39,395 nt of DNA from NCBI GenBank assembly GCA_937915825.1, contig CALGGT010000078.1, positions 1 through 39,395 of the forward strand, read 5' to 3'. Shown one piece after another: positions 16,125-23,637 of this stretch; the stretch's first letter is position 1; each line of letters opens with the position of its first letter. The DNA is from an uncultured Eubacterium sp. (GTDB lineage: Bacteria; Bacillota; Clostridia; Lachnospirales; Lachnospiraceae). A program made the translations under genes and the position numbers. The notes beneath the pieces were generated by a model, which did not search any database, was not told where the DNA came from, and was given only the letters and a program-made list of their open reading frames with translations.

Positions 16125-16880
16125 TTATGAGAATTTGATGATGCCGGCCAATCCCCAACGCAGGGTATTAATGGCGGCGGCGATCCGGTTCTCATGCAGG
16201 TAGGTTCGGTAAAAGGAATATTGAACTTTGATCAATTTAAATTTTTTTCCGGTTGTGGAATTCGGTAAAACCCGATAACTGCAAAGAACTTCCGGGTTAC
16301 CGTATACCTTATCTTCCAGGGAAACAATATCATACCAGTAGGCGTAATCATCCCGCAGGCTTTTTAATTCTTCTTTTAAATAAATCTTTCCATATTTTTC
16401 CCGGTCATACAATCCGGAAAGGCAGCCGATCTGGTTCATGACCTTCATATCCTTCGTCGTGATGAAAGGTCTGGCCTTGGTGGGATGTCCGATCTCCTGG
16501 GAATTTTCGTTGATACGACGATAGGAGCAATACACGCAAACACATTGTTTTTCCGTCAGATAGGCGATCTGCTTGCTCAAAAATTCCGGATCCCATAAAT
16601 CGTCGGCATCTAAGAGAGCGATATAACGGCCGCGGGCACGACGGATCCCGTTGTTTCTCGCGGCGGAGGAGCCGGCGTTCTCCTGGGAGATCAGCTGAAT
16701 GCGGGGATCTTTGTCCGCGTAGGATTGAATGATGGCAGCGCTTTGATCTTGGGAGCCATCGTCGATCACTAACATTTCCCAGTCGGTGTAAGTCTGTGCC
16801 AGAACGGATTCGATGGTTTCTTTGACATATCGTTCTCCGTTGTAGCAGGGCGTAATAATGGATACAGAAGGTTCATTCAT
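16125..16880 (-). CDS. Family 2 glycosyltransferase
   Basis: This 251-residue soluble GT-A enzyme shows SIITPCYNGERYVKETIESV at the start, VIDDGSQDQSA, SSAARNNGIRRARGRY and the metal-binding ALLDADDLWDPEF near residue 92. It has no membrane helices. The size and motifs match polysaccharide-building GT2 enzymes such as those in capsule and teichoic acid loci. GAGGT lies about 10 bases before the ATG, and a consensus promoter precedes it. It is the first gene of the operon that continues with LicD (40-base gap) and the GT2-GtrA fusion. The sugar specificity cannot be read from the sequence. Confidence 0.9.
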   Translation of the reverse strand: MNEPSVSIITPCYNGERYVKETIESVLAQTYTDWEMLVIDDGSQDQSAAIIQSYADKDPRIQLISQENAGSSAARNNGIRRARGRYIALLDADDLWDPEFLSKQIAYLTEKQCVCVYCSYRRINENSQEIGHPTKARPFITTKDMKVMNQIGCLSGLYDREKYGKIYLKEELKSLRDDYAYWYDIVSLEDKVYGNPEVLCSYRVLPNSTTGKKFKLIKVQYSFYRTYLHENRIAAAINTLRWGLAGIIKFS

Positions 16881-16912
16881 AATTGGTTACCTCGTTTATC
16901 TAATCTTTTCCT

Positions 16913-16941
16913 ATTCTACCTTTTCATAGGGAAAATGTCAA
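16913..16941 (-). promoter_or_regulatory. Promoter of the GT2-LicD-GT2/GtrA operon
   Basis: On the minus strand a perfect TTGACA (16941-16936) and TAGAAT (16918-16913) are 17 bases apart, 33 bases before the ATG at 16880. Confidence 0.8.
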
Positions 16942-16987
16942 GTTTGGACGGGGTTCCCATGCTCTGGGATGGAAACGGGGGGCAAAC
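16942..16987. other. Inverted repeat between divergent glycan promoters
   Basis: GTTTG (16942-16946) pairs with CAAAC (16983-16987), and an inner GTTCC...AT arm pairs with AT...GGAAAC. The inverted repeat abuts the -35 box of the minus-strand operon and lies before the plus-strand LicD promoter. It could be an operator serving both directions; no regulator is identified. Confidence 0.35.
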
Positions 16988-17009
16988 CAGAATGGAAATT
17001 TTAAATGAG

Positions 17010-17038
17010 TGGAAATAACGAACTTCCTATGCTATAAT
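17010..17038 (+). promoter_or_regulatory. Promoter of the plus-strand LicD gene
   Basis: A perfect TATAAT lies at 17033-17038. A weak -35 match (TGGAAA, 17010-17015) lies 17 bases upstream. Confidence 0.55.
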
Positions 17039-17085
17039 GTTAAGGTAGAAATTTCCATGAATCACGAAGGACAGGAAGAATCAAC

Positions 17086-17964
17086 ATGAATCAAAAAGAA
17101 CAAAAAGAATTAAAAGAACTTCAGGAAAAATGTCTGGAGATCACCAAGGTTTTTCAAAAGTTTTGTGAAAAGCACAATTTACTCTTTTATTTTTGTGGAG
17201 GGTGCTGCATCGGAGCTTTGCGCCATGGTGGATTTATTCCCTGGGACGATGACATTGATGTATTTATGCCGCGAAGAGATTATGAGAGAATGTGCCTGCT
17301 TTGGAAAGAAGAAATGCAGCATACCCAATATAAGCTAAGTCGGGCGGATGTGGACCATTTTCTCAGATCCCAGTTAACGATGATCACCGACGAGGAGACC
17401 ACCTTTATTAAGGAACAGCAGATGGACCTGGATATGCGCCATGGGGTCCGACTGGAGATTTTGCCTCTGGATGGCTGTCCTTCCAGTAGATGGAAGCGGA
17501 AAATGCAGCTGCTCTTTGGACTTATGTATCAGGTATACATCGATCAGGATCCACCAACCAGCAAGGGGAAATTCGCCAACGGGATCGGGCGTCTGATGCT
17601 TTTTTTGGCGCCGGGTTGGAAAAGGCGTTATCGCATGGCCAGATGGTGTGAGAAGCAAATGTCGAAATATCCCATTGAGGAGTGCGATTTGATCACCGAA
17701 CTTTGCGTACGCTATCATTATATGGTAAATGAGTACCCCAAGGAAATCTTTGCTTCGGCGGTCTATAAGGATTTTGAAGGAGAGAAAATGCCCATCCCGG
17801 TCGGATATGATACCTATTTGAAGATGGCCTTTGGAGATTATATGCAATTGCCGGATGAGAAAGATCAGGTGCCATCCCACGATGCGATCCTGGTGGACGT
17901 ACATCATTCGTACAAGAAGTATAAGGGAAAATATTACCCGAAAAAACGCATCCGCGAACCGTAG
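17086..17964 (+). CDS. LicD family protein
   Basis: The 292-residue protein has the LicD core CGGCCIGALRHGGFIPWDDD with DDDIDVFMPRRDYERM at about residues 37-65. The later RLEILPLDGCPSS segment is also typical of the family. In place of the common SGGTLLGA turn it has CGGCCIGA, with two extra cysteines. AGGA and GGAAG lie upstream of the ATG. The following GT2 gene starts 63 bases after the stop, so the two are probably cotranscribed. The role is probably decoration of a surface polymer with a phospho-linked group. It shares only the family core with the LicD protein at 15164-16084, so this is not a recent duplication. Confidence 0.88.
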   Translation: MNQKEQKELKELQEKCLEITKVFQKFCEKHNLLFYFCGGCCIGALRHGGFIPWDDDIDVFMPRRDYERMCLLWKEEMQHTQYKLSRADVDHFLRSQLTMITDEETTFIKEQQMDLDMRHGVRLEILPLDGCPSSRWKRKMQLLFGLMYQVYIDQDPPTSKGKFANGIGRLMLFLAPGWKRRYRMARWCEKQMSKYPIEECDLITELCVRYHYMVNEYPKEIFASAVYKDFEGEKMPIPVGYDTYLKMAFGDYMQLPDEKDQVPSHDAILVDVHHSYKKYKGKYYPKKRIREP

Positions 17965-18027
17965 AAACGCCTGCGAACCGAAAAAAGCAAAGAATGAAAA
18001 ATGAAAGGGCAAGAAAGGAAAAACAGT

Positions 18028-19047
18028 ATGTCACATCAGAAGAAGGGACCTCTGATCTCCATCGTGGTTCCGGTTTATAATTGCAAGGATTATCTTCGGG
18101 AAATGATGAACAGCGTGATCGCCCAGTCCTATCGTCCGTTGGAGTTGATCCTGGTAGACGATGGTTCCACGGACGAGAGCCTGGAGATCTGCCTGGAATA
18201 TGAAAAGGAACAGAGCGAACAGACCGGGGCAAATGGGGATCAGGACCTTACCATACGGGTGTTTGCGAGAGAAAATCAGGGGGTAAGCGCGACCAGGAAC
18301 TTCGGGATCCGTCAGGCCAAAGGGGAGTATCTTATGTTTTTGGACAGCGATGACACCGTGGAACCGGATCTGGTTTCGGTCCTGTACCGGACGCTGGTGG
18401 AAAATCACGGGGATGTATCTCTGTGCGGGCTGACCATGGATTATGAGAATCATCAGACGATCTATCCGGAGAAAGCCACCCGGTTTAATACCAACGGCGT
18501 AGGTGCGGTACGGGAAATCTTAAATACCAGGAACGTAATCGCGGGGCCGGTTTGCAAGCTCTTTCAAAGAGATCTTCTGGAGGAAGATCCTTTCCCGGAG
18601 GATCTAACTTATGGGGAAGACGCGGTGGCGATGGTGAAGGCGCTCAAGAAAGCGAACGTGGCTGCTTTTAACACGAGACCTTTGTATCATTATCGAAGAA
18701 GAAAGGAAAGTGCCACCGGGGGAGATTTTGAGCCGAAGCAGTTAGATCTGATCACGGCCTACGATCGAATTGAAAAGGAAGTAGAAGGAATGGGATTGGA
18801 ATCCCTGGTACAATTCCGGAAAATTTGGGCCCATTTCAGAATTTATGATCAAATGATTTTGTCCGGATCCAAGGATATTCCCGAGGAAACCGAGATTCGA
18901 GACTGGCTGATCCGGCATAAAGAAGAAATCTATCAGAATCCCAGAGTGGGGAAGAATCGAAAAATCGCTTTGCGCGGATTGTGCCGCAGCAAAGCGATCT
19001 ATAAAGCCATCATTCTCATTCGCAGTCGTAAGAGGAGACTGTCCTAG
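18028..19047 (+). CDS. Family 2 glycosyltransferase
   Basis: The 339-residue protein carries ISIVVPVYNCKDYLREMMNS at the start, LVDDGSTDESLEIC, GVSATRNFGIRQAKGEYLMF and the DxD-type LDSDDTVEPD near residue 106. It is followed by a C-terminal extension of about 130 residues with no membrane helix. The motifs match EpsH/WbbL-like enzymes of exopolysaccharide loci. I chose the ATG at 18028, which has AAAGG at good spacing; the ATG at 18001 lacks a ribosome binding site. Just upstream, the end of the LicD gene is followed by a short duplicated stretch (GCGAACCG twice). The gene converges on the polymerase-like gene. Confidence 0.88.
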   Translation: MSHQKKGPLISIVVPVYNCKDYLREMMNSVIAQSYRPLELILVDDGSTDESLEICLEYEKEQSEQTGANGDQDLTIRVFARENQGVSATRNFGIRQAKGEYLMFLDSDDTVEPDLVSVLYRTLVENHGDVSLCGLTMDYENHQTIYPEKATRFNTNGVGAVREILNTRNVIAGPVCKLFQRDLLEEDPFPEDLTYGEDAVAMVKALKKANVAAFNTRPLYHYRRRKESATGGDFEPKQLDLITAYDRIEKEVEGMGLESLVQFRKIWAHFRIYDQMILSGSKDIPEETEIRDWLIRHKEEIYQNPRVGKNRKIALRGLCRSKAIYKAIILIRSRKRRLS

Positions 19048-19055
19048 TTTTTTGC

Positions 19056-19107
19056 GTATGCTCCTGACGTATGTTCCTGACGTAGGTTCCTTGTGCATGT
19101 TCTTTAT
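19056..19107 (+). repeat. 13-bp tandem repeat at a convergent gene junction
   Basis: Four units of 13 bases follow each other: GTATGCTCCTGAC (19056-19068), GTATGTTCCTGAC (19069-19081), GTAGGTTCCTTGT (19082-19094) and GCATGTTCTTTAT (19095-19107). The last unit contains the stop codon of the minus-strand gene (19104-19106). Confidence 0.75.
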
Positions 19108-20537
19108 GCATCTTCTTCCGAGGACTCGTTGGGATTGGGAAGATAGAGCACATCTGGAAGAAAGGCAGGTTTTTTCGCATCCTTTGTCATGTAGCCAATG
19201 GCCGGCCAGAACAGCAAGGTATCGATTCCATGGGTAAAGTAAATACCCGGATAGAAGATAATAAATACGGCAATGGTCAGAATAAACTGCAGAGCAATAA
19301 AGGACTCTTTGGTTACCTTTTCTTCGTTCAAATATTTGGGAAGAATTGCCTCCAATAAGTAAAAAGCCATGATCAAAAATGCGGTAAATCCGATGATTCC
19401 CATGCCTTCGAATACGGCGATGTAGGCGTTATGCACATCGTAATGATGAATGGATAAATAGGAATCAGGTGCATGGACATCGGCATAGGTCCAGCCATTT
19501 CTGGGGGACAGACCAAACCAGGGCTTGGTCTTCCATAGCATAATGTAATCGCTCCATATTTGGATCCGTTTGGTGGAAGTATCGTTCTCAATATCCTCAC
19601 GATCCAATTCGTCGGTGCTGGTATGAAGCTCCGGTGAGATCGCCATTCCCACGGCAGCGGCCCCTTTCTGGAACAGAGGGAAGCCTACCAGGATCAAAAG
19701 GCAGACCAAAAGGATTAAAACACCACTGACCACGCCTTCTTTTAACCGGCTCCAGTGATATTGGATGCGGTTAAACCGTTTGACATAAGTAAAGATCAAA
19801 TAAGCCAGGGAAACCATCATACAAACAATGGTGGATCGGGATCCGGAAAGGATGATATAGATGATCTGCAAAACAATGTTAAAAATACAAAGCCCGCGAA
19901 CCAGTTTGTCCTTGGGATAGGATTGGATCAAATAACACATGCCAAGGATGACCAGATAAGCCACGAAAGCACCTAAGTTCGGGTCAATGTAGACGCCAAA
20001 CAATCGATTTTCACAGAAACTCTGACGGATCATACGGTCATTCATGGCAATGCGATAGGCCGGAACAAACAAAAATTGATACAAAGAAACCACCGTAGCA
20101 ACCCACCACATCGCGCCGGAAATCATAAAAAACAATTTTAACCAAAGGTGATAATATTTTTTGGAAATTAAAAACCCGAAGGAGGTCAACACCAACATAT
20201 GGAAGATCAACCAGCAAATGGTTTTGGCATTGTCGGTTACACCGTATCGAATGTTTAGCAGGGATGAAACGCCGGCTAAGAAAATAAACAGGAAATAAAA
20301 AGGATAAGCTTTCATCCGACGATATCTTTGAAAGAACAGAAAATCAATTCCAAATAGGAAAAATCCGATGAGCCCGGCCATTGCATGGATGGGGGCATCG
20401 ATGGTATGCTCCACCAGTTCATGCCATAAGGTTACACGTCCGATCAATGTGTAAAAGGCAAAAAATAGAGAAAATGCAAAAACAAATTTCTCGTAATAGG
20501 GTTCGTATTTAGCTGCTTTGGCACGTAACTGTCCCAT
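19104..20537 (-). CDS. O-antigen ligase / polymerase-like membrane protein (Wzy_C type)
   Basis: The 477-residue protein has about eleven hydrophobic segments. The Wzy_C region lies in the middle: LSGSRSTIVCMMVSLAYL followed by a large extracellular loop containing PWFGLSPRNGWTY and HHYDVHNAYIAVFEGMG. The H-N motif with a preceding GxGxx-like turn is the hallmark of the O-antigen ligase/polymerase family, in which the loop His and Arg are essential. I chose the ATG at 20537 because AAAGGAG lies 9 bases upstream; the frame extends further into AT-rich promoter DNA. It probably polymerises or ligates the glycan made by the neighbouring transferases. No flippase of the Wzx type is seen in the window. 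Confidence 0.82.
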   Translation of the reverse strand: MGQLRAKAAKYEPYYEKFVFAFSLFFAFYTLIGRVTLWHELVEHTIDAPIHAMAGLIGFFLFGIDFLFFQRYRRMKAYPFYFLFIFLAGVSSLLNIRYGVTDNAKTICWLIFHMLVLTSFGFLISKKYYHLWLKLFFMISGAMWWVATVVSLYQFLFVPAYRIAMNDRMIRQSFCENRLFGVYIDPNLGAFVAYLVILGMCYLIQSYPKDKLVRGLCIFNIVLQIIYIILSGSRSTIVCMMVSLAYLIFTYVKRFNRIQYHWSRLKEGVVSGVLILLVCLLILVGFPLFQKGAAAVGMAISPELHTSTDELDREDIENDTSTKRIQIWSDYIMLWKTKPWFGLSPRNGWTYADVHAPDSYLSIHHYDVHNAYIAVFEGMGIIGFTAFLIMAFYLLEAILPKYLNEEKVTKESFIALQFILTIAVFIIFYPGIYFTHGIDTLLFWPAIGYMTKDAKKPAFLPDVLYLPNPNESSEEDA

Positions 20538-20604
20538 TTCGATTCGCTCCTTTATAAAAAAATTTAAGCAAATAGGTGTAAACCAAATATAAGCACTAAT
20601 CGTT

Positions 20605-20633
20605 ATCATACAATAAAAATAAAAAAAATGCAA
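20605..20633 (-). promoter_or_regulatory. Promoter of the polymerase-like gene
   Basis: On the minus strand TTGCAT (20633-20628) and TATGAT (20610-20605) are 17 bases apart, with a T-rich spacer. The -35 box overlaps the place where the -35 box of the divergent murI promoter must lie. Confidence 0.7.
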
Positions 20634-20659
20634 CAAAAAGTTGTGTTTCGTGTTATAAT
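20630..20659 (+). promoter_or_regulatory. Promoter of the murI operon
   Basis: A perfect TATAAT lies at 20654-20659. Its -35 region (about 20630-20636) has only a weak match and overlaps the -35 box of the divergent gene, so the two promoters may compete. Confidence 0.55.
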
Positions 20660-20704
20660 AGGGAATGAGAATGTCTAAAAAGACGAGAAAGGACGGGTTT
20701 TGAC

Positions 20705-21523
20705 ATGACTCATAACGAACCGATCGGAATCTTTGACTCCGGGGTAGGGGGCTTGACCGTTATGCGGGAGATCATGCGTCGCTTGCCCAATGAGAATTTA
20801 ATCTACTTTGGAGACACGGCACGAGTTCCTTACGGCAGCAAGTCAAAAGATACCATAGGAAAATACAGCGGGCAGATTGTTCGCTTTTTAAAGACGAAGA
20901 ACGTAAAAGCCATTGTGATCGCCTGCAATACAGCCAGTTCACTGGCATTGGATGACTTACGAAAGAAATCCGATCTTCCCATTATTGGTGTGGTGGAACC
21001 GGGCGCCGTTATGGCAGCGAAGACGACGCAAACTCAGGTGGTTGGCGTAATCGGAACGGTCAGCACCATTAAGAGTCAGATCTACAATCGGAAGCTGATG
21101 GCCATTAACCCGGAGATTACGTTGATCAGCAAAGCCTGTCCGCTGTTTTGTCCTCTGGTGGAAGAGGGATTGTTAGAGGATCGGGTGACGGAAGATATTG
21201 CCTCCCGGTATTTACATGAATTAAAGGAATACGATCTGGATACGTTGATCTTAGGATGTACCCATTATCCGTTGCTGCGTCATACCATTGCCCGGATCAT
21301 GGGAGAGTCGGTACACTTGATCAACCCTGCCTATGAAACGGCCAAATTCCTAAAGGAAGAATTGGAAGAGAAGGATCTGCTTCGCAAAGGAGAAGTTAGC
21401 CTGGACGACGTAAGATACGAATATTACGTAAGTGACGGGGAGGAACGTTTTGTCTCCTTTGCCGACAGTGTGTTGTCCTGTGATGTCAAGGAAGCAACCC
21501 AGATCAACATCGAAGAATATTAG
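20705..21523 (+). CDS. murI: Glutamate racemase
   Basis: The 272-residue cytoplasmic enzyme converts L-glutamate to D-glutamate for peptidoglycan. Signatures are GIFDSGVGGLTV at residue 8, PYGSKS at 42, the first catalytic cysteine Cys74 in ACNTASS and the second, Cys185, in GCTHYPLL. Length is normal. GAAAGGA lies 11 bases before the ATG. It is the first gene of a plus-strand operon that continues with an unknown membrane protein and an RluA-type enzyme. The last residues and stop codon are duplicated in an exact 21-bp tandem repeat. Confidence 0.97.
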   Translation: MTHNEPIGIFDSGVGGLTVMREIMRRLPNENLIYFGDTARVPYGSKSKDTIGKYSGQIVRFLKTKNVKAIVIACNTASSLALDDLRKKSDLPIIGVVEPGAVMAAKTTQTQVVGVIGTVSTIKSQIYNRKLMAINPEITLISKACPLFCPLVEEGLLEDRVTEDIASRYLHELKEYDLDTLILGCTHYPLLRHTIARIMGESVHLINPAYETAKFLKEELEEKDLLRKGEVSLDDVRYEYYVSDGEERFVSFADSVLSCDVKEATQINIEEY

Positions 21524-21546
21524 AACAACATCGAAGAATATTAGAA
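21505..21546 (+). repeat. Exact 21-bp tandem duplication including the murI stop codon
   Basis: The 21 bases at 21505-21525 are repeated without change at 21526-21546. The unit encodes the last residues of MurI (NIEEY) plus the TAG stop, so the second copy carries a second in-frame copy of the C-terminus and stop. Confidence 0.95.
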
Positions 21547-21561
21547 TGAAAGGATAGGAGC

Positions 21562-22119
21562 ATGTTACAGAAATTAAAAGGGGAAAAGGGGCACCCGGAA
21601 TACATTAAAAAACAGAAGATCTACCAATTTGCTATGGCGATCTTTTATGTGATCGTGGCGGCCCTTATCTTTTTGATCGGGTATTATATAACGAAAACCA
21701 GAGCCAATGTATTTACCGTGTTGGCCATCCTGATGGTTTTGCCCTTTGCCAAGCGCGTGATTGCCTGCATCGTTATGGTGCCGCATTCCTCGGTTAAGGA
21801 ACAGGAATATAAAGGGTTTTCGGGGAGGCTTCCGGACGAAGCGGATTTATTGGCAGATTATGTATTTACATCCTCAGAGCACATTATGAGCTTTCGCTAT
21901 GCCGTGGTGATCAATCAGTCGATCCTGGGGATCCTGGATAAGGAAAAGCAGGATACGGAATACATCAAGACGTATTTATCCAAGGAATTTCCATCTTATC
22001 GCATTAAGATCTTTGAATCGGAAGAGAAGTTTTTTAAATATTTTAAGAATGTGAATCCGGAGAAAAAAGAAGATAAAAGAGAAAAAACTTTGGAAAAATT
22101 AAAGATCCTAGGTGTCTGA
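21562..22119 (+). CDS. Small membrane protein of unknown function
   Basis: I do not recognise this 185-residue protein. Two hydrophobic segments lie at about residues 22-45 and 48-72, separated by a short positively charged turn (TKTRA). About 110 soluble, mixed-charge residues follow, ending in a lysine/glutamate-rich tail. GGATAGGAG lies about 4 bases before the ATG. It sits between murI and an RluA-type gene in the same operon. The soluble part contains regular alternating beta and alpha patterns (FRYAVVINQSILGILD, SYRIKIFESEEKFFKYF), which suggests a small folded cytoplasmic domain. Confidence 0.7.
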   Translation: MLQKLKGEKGHPEYIKKQKIYQFAMAIFYVIVAALIFLIGYYITKTRANVFTVLAILMVLPFAKRVIACIVMVPHSSVKEQEYKGFSGRLPDEADLLADYVFTSSEHIMSFRYAVVINQSILGILDKEKQDTEYIKTYLSKEFPSYRIKIFESEEKFFKYFKNVNPEKKEDKREKTLEKLKILGV

Positions 22120-22132
22120 AAAAGGAAAAATC

Positions 22133-23089
22133 ATGAAAGAAATAGTGATCGTGAAAGAACAAAGCGGGCAAAGGCTGGATAAGTTTTTAGGAAAATATCT
22201 CAGTCAGGCTTCCATGGGTTTTATCTATAAGATGCTTCGAAAAAAGAACATTAAGCTAAACGATGGAAAAGCGGATGGAAGAGAAAAACTTGTTCCCGGA
22301 GACCGGATCTCGTTGTATTTTTCTGAAGAGACGTTGCTTACATTTCACCCAACAAGCGCCCCGGATCCGGACGTAAGCCTGGCTCTGGCGAAAAAACCCT
22401 TACAGATCTTATATGAGGATGACAACATTCTCGTGTTAAATAAACAAAGAGGTCTTCTTAGTCAGAAGGCGAAACCTGCGGATATTTCCCTGAATGAATT
22501 GGTGGCGGCGTACGTAGGAAATTCTTACGAGGGGGTTCAGGCGGGGATCTGCAACCGTCTGGACCGAAATACGTCCGGAATCGTCGTGGCCGGAAAGACC
22601 ATTCCCGCCCTGCAGAAAATGAATGAATTGTTTCGAAGCAGGGAGTTGGAAAAATACTACCTGGCTGTGGTCTACGGAAGATTTCAGGAAGAAGGGGAGA
22701 AAGTCAGCTATTTAAAGAAGGATCGAAAGAACAACCAGGTGCAGGTTTTTTCCGAACCTTTGGAAGGGGCGGAAAGGATCCAAACCGGGTTTCAGGTATT
22801 AAAGACCGAAACCTGGAAGGGAGGACCGGTTACTTTGTTGAAGGTACGGCTTTATACAGGAAAGAGCCACCAGATCCGCGGCCAATGCCAGGCAATGGGA
22901 CATCCCATTGTGGGGGATCCGAAATACGCGAAGAAAGAGCCGGGGGTTAAGGGACAGATGCTGCATAGTTATGAATTAAGATTTCCCCCGATGGATGGGG
23001 ATTTTCAAATGTTATCCGAACGGGTGTTTCAGGCACCGCCACCGGATGATCTTATCCAGTTGATCGACATGAAAGGAGTGCGGTTATGA
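22133..23089 (+). CDS. RluA family pseudouridine synthase
   Basis: The 318-residue protein has an N-terminal S4-like RNA-binding domain (about 12-70, QRLDKFLGKYL and YKMLRKKNIKLNDGK). The catalytic domain contains Asp144 in NRLDRNTSGIVV and the later SHQIRGQCQAMGHPIVGDPKY. These enzymes convert uridine to pseudouridine in rRNA or tRNA. The target base cannot be told from sequence alone, so no specific symbol is given. The ATG at 22133 has AAAGGA 7 bases upstream; a GTG at 22112 is less likely. The gene overlaps the next one by 4 bases (ATGA), indicating translational coupling. Confidence 0.93.
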   Translation: MKEIVIVKEQSGQRLDKFLGKYLSQASMGFIYKMLRKKNIKLNDGKADGREKLVPGDRISLYFSEETLLTFHPTSAPDPDVSLALAKKPLQILYEDDNILVLNKQRGLLSQKAKPADISLNELVAAYVGNSYEGVQAGICNRLDRNTSGIVVAGKTIPALQKMNELFRSRELEKYYLAVVYGRFQEEGEKVSYLKKDRKNNQVQVFSEPLEGAERIQTGFQVLKTETWKGGPVTLLKVRLYTGKSHQIRGQCQAMGHPIVGDPKYAKKEPGVKGQMLHSYELRFPPMDGDFQMLSERVFQAPPPDDLIQLIDMKGVRL

Positions 23090-23637
23090 AGAAGATTGCG
23101 ATGTTGTTTGCGAGCGGATTTGAGGAAGTGGAAGCGTTGATGACAGCGGATTTATTACGACGGGCCGAGGTGGATGTGATCTTAACCTCTATTAACGGGG
23201 ATCAAAGAGTAACCGGCGCCCATGGATTTGAGTTAACCATGGATCGGGGGATTCAAGATCTAAACCGTTCGGAATTGGCAGGCGTCATTCTTCCGGGCGG
23301 AATGCCGGGAACCAACTATCTGGCAGAGTCTTCGGAGGTTTCTAGCGTATTGGAAGAGTTATCGGCAGCCGGTAAGATCCTGGCGGCGATCTGCGCGGCG
23401 CCTACGGTATTGGGGAAATATGGCTATTTAAAAGGGAAGAAGGCTACTTGCTATCCCGGTATGGAAGAGGGATTAACCGGTGCGAAGGTGATCACCGATC
23501 AAAAAGTGGTCAAAGACGGGAATGTGATCACCAGCCGGGGCGTAGGAACTGCCATGGAGTTTGGACTGGCCCTGGTGGAAGAGCTGGTATCGAAAGAACG
23601 CGCGGATCTCATGAGAGAACAGATCGTATGCATGTAA
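23086..23637 (+). CDS. DJ-1/PfpI family protein (YajL/ThiJ-like)
   Basis: The 183-residue protein fits the DJ-1 subfamily in length and layout. GFEEVEAL at residues 11-18 contains the conserved glutamate, VILPGGMPGTNYL lies in the centre, and Cys103 in AAICAAP is the nucleophile elbow. Family members act as chaperones, deglycases or glyoxalases, and assignments are disputed. It starts inside the last codon of the RluA-type gene, with GGAG a few bases upstream, and overlaps the next gene by 10 bases. The operon position suggests housekeeping expression with cell-wall and RNA modification genes. Confidence 0.92.
   Translation: MKKIAMLFASGFEEVEALMTADLLRRAEVDVILTSINGDQRVTGAHGFELTMDRGIQDLNRSELAGVILPGGMPGTNYLAESSEVSSVLEELSAAGKILAAICAAPTVLGKYGYLKGKKATCYPGMEEGLTGAKVITDQKVVKDGNVITSRGVGTAMEFGLALVEELVSKERADLMREQIVCM

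Noticed and set aside
17374..18012. Long minus-strand frame opposite the LicD gene
   Set aside because: Antisense to a clear LicD protein and without any recognisable motif.
19021..19054. Possible terminator at the end of the GT2 gene (CAGTC...GACTG then six T)
   Set aside because: The stem is only 5 bp with a 9-base loop and lies inside the coding end; too weak to list as a feature.
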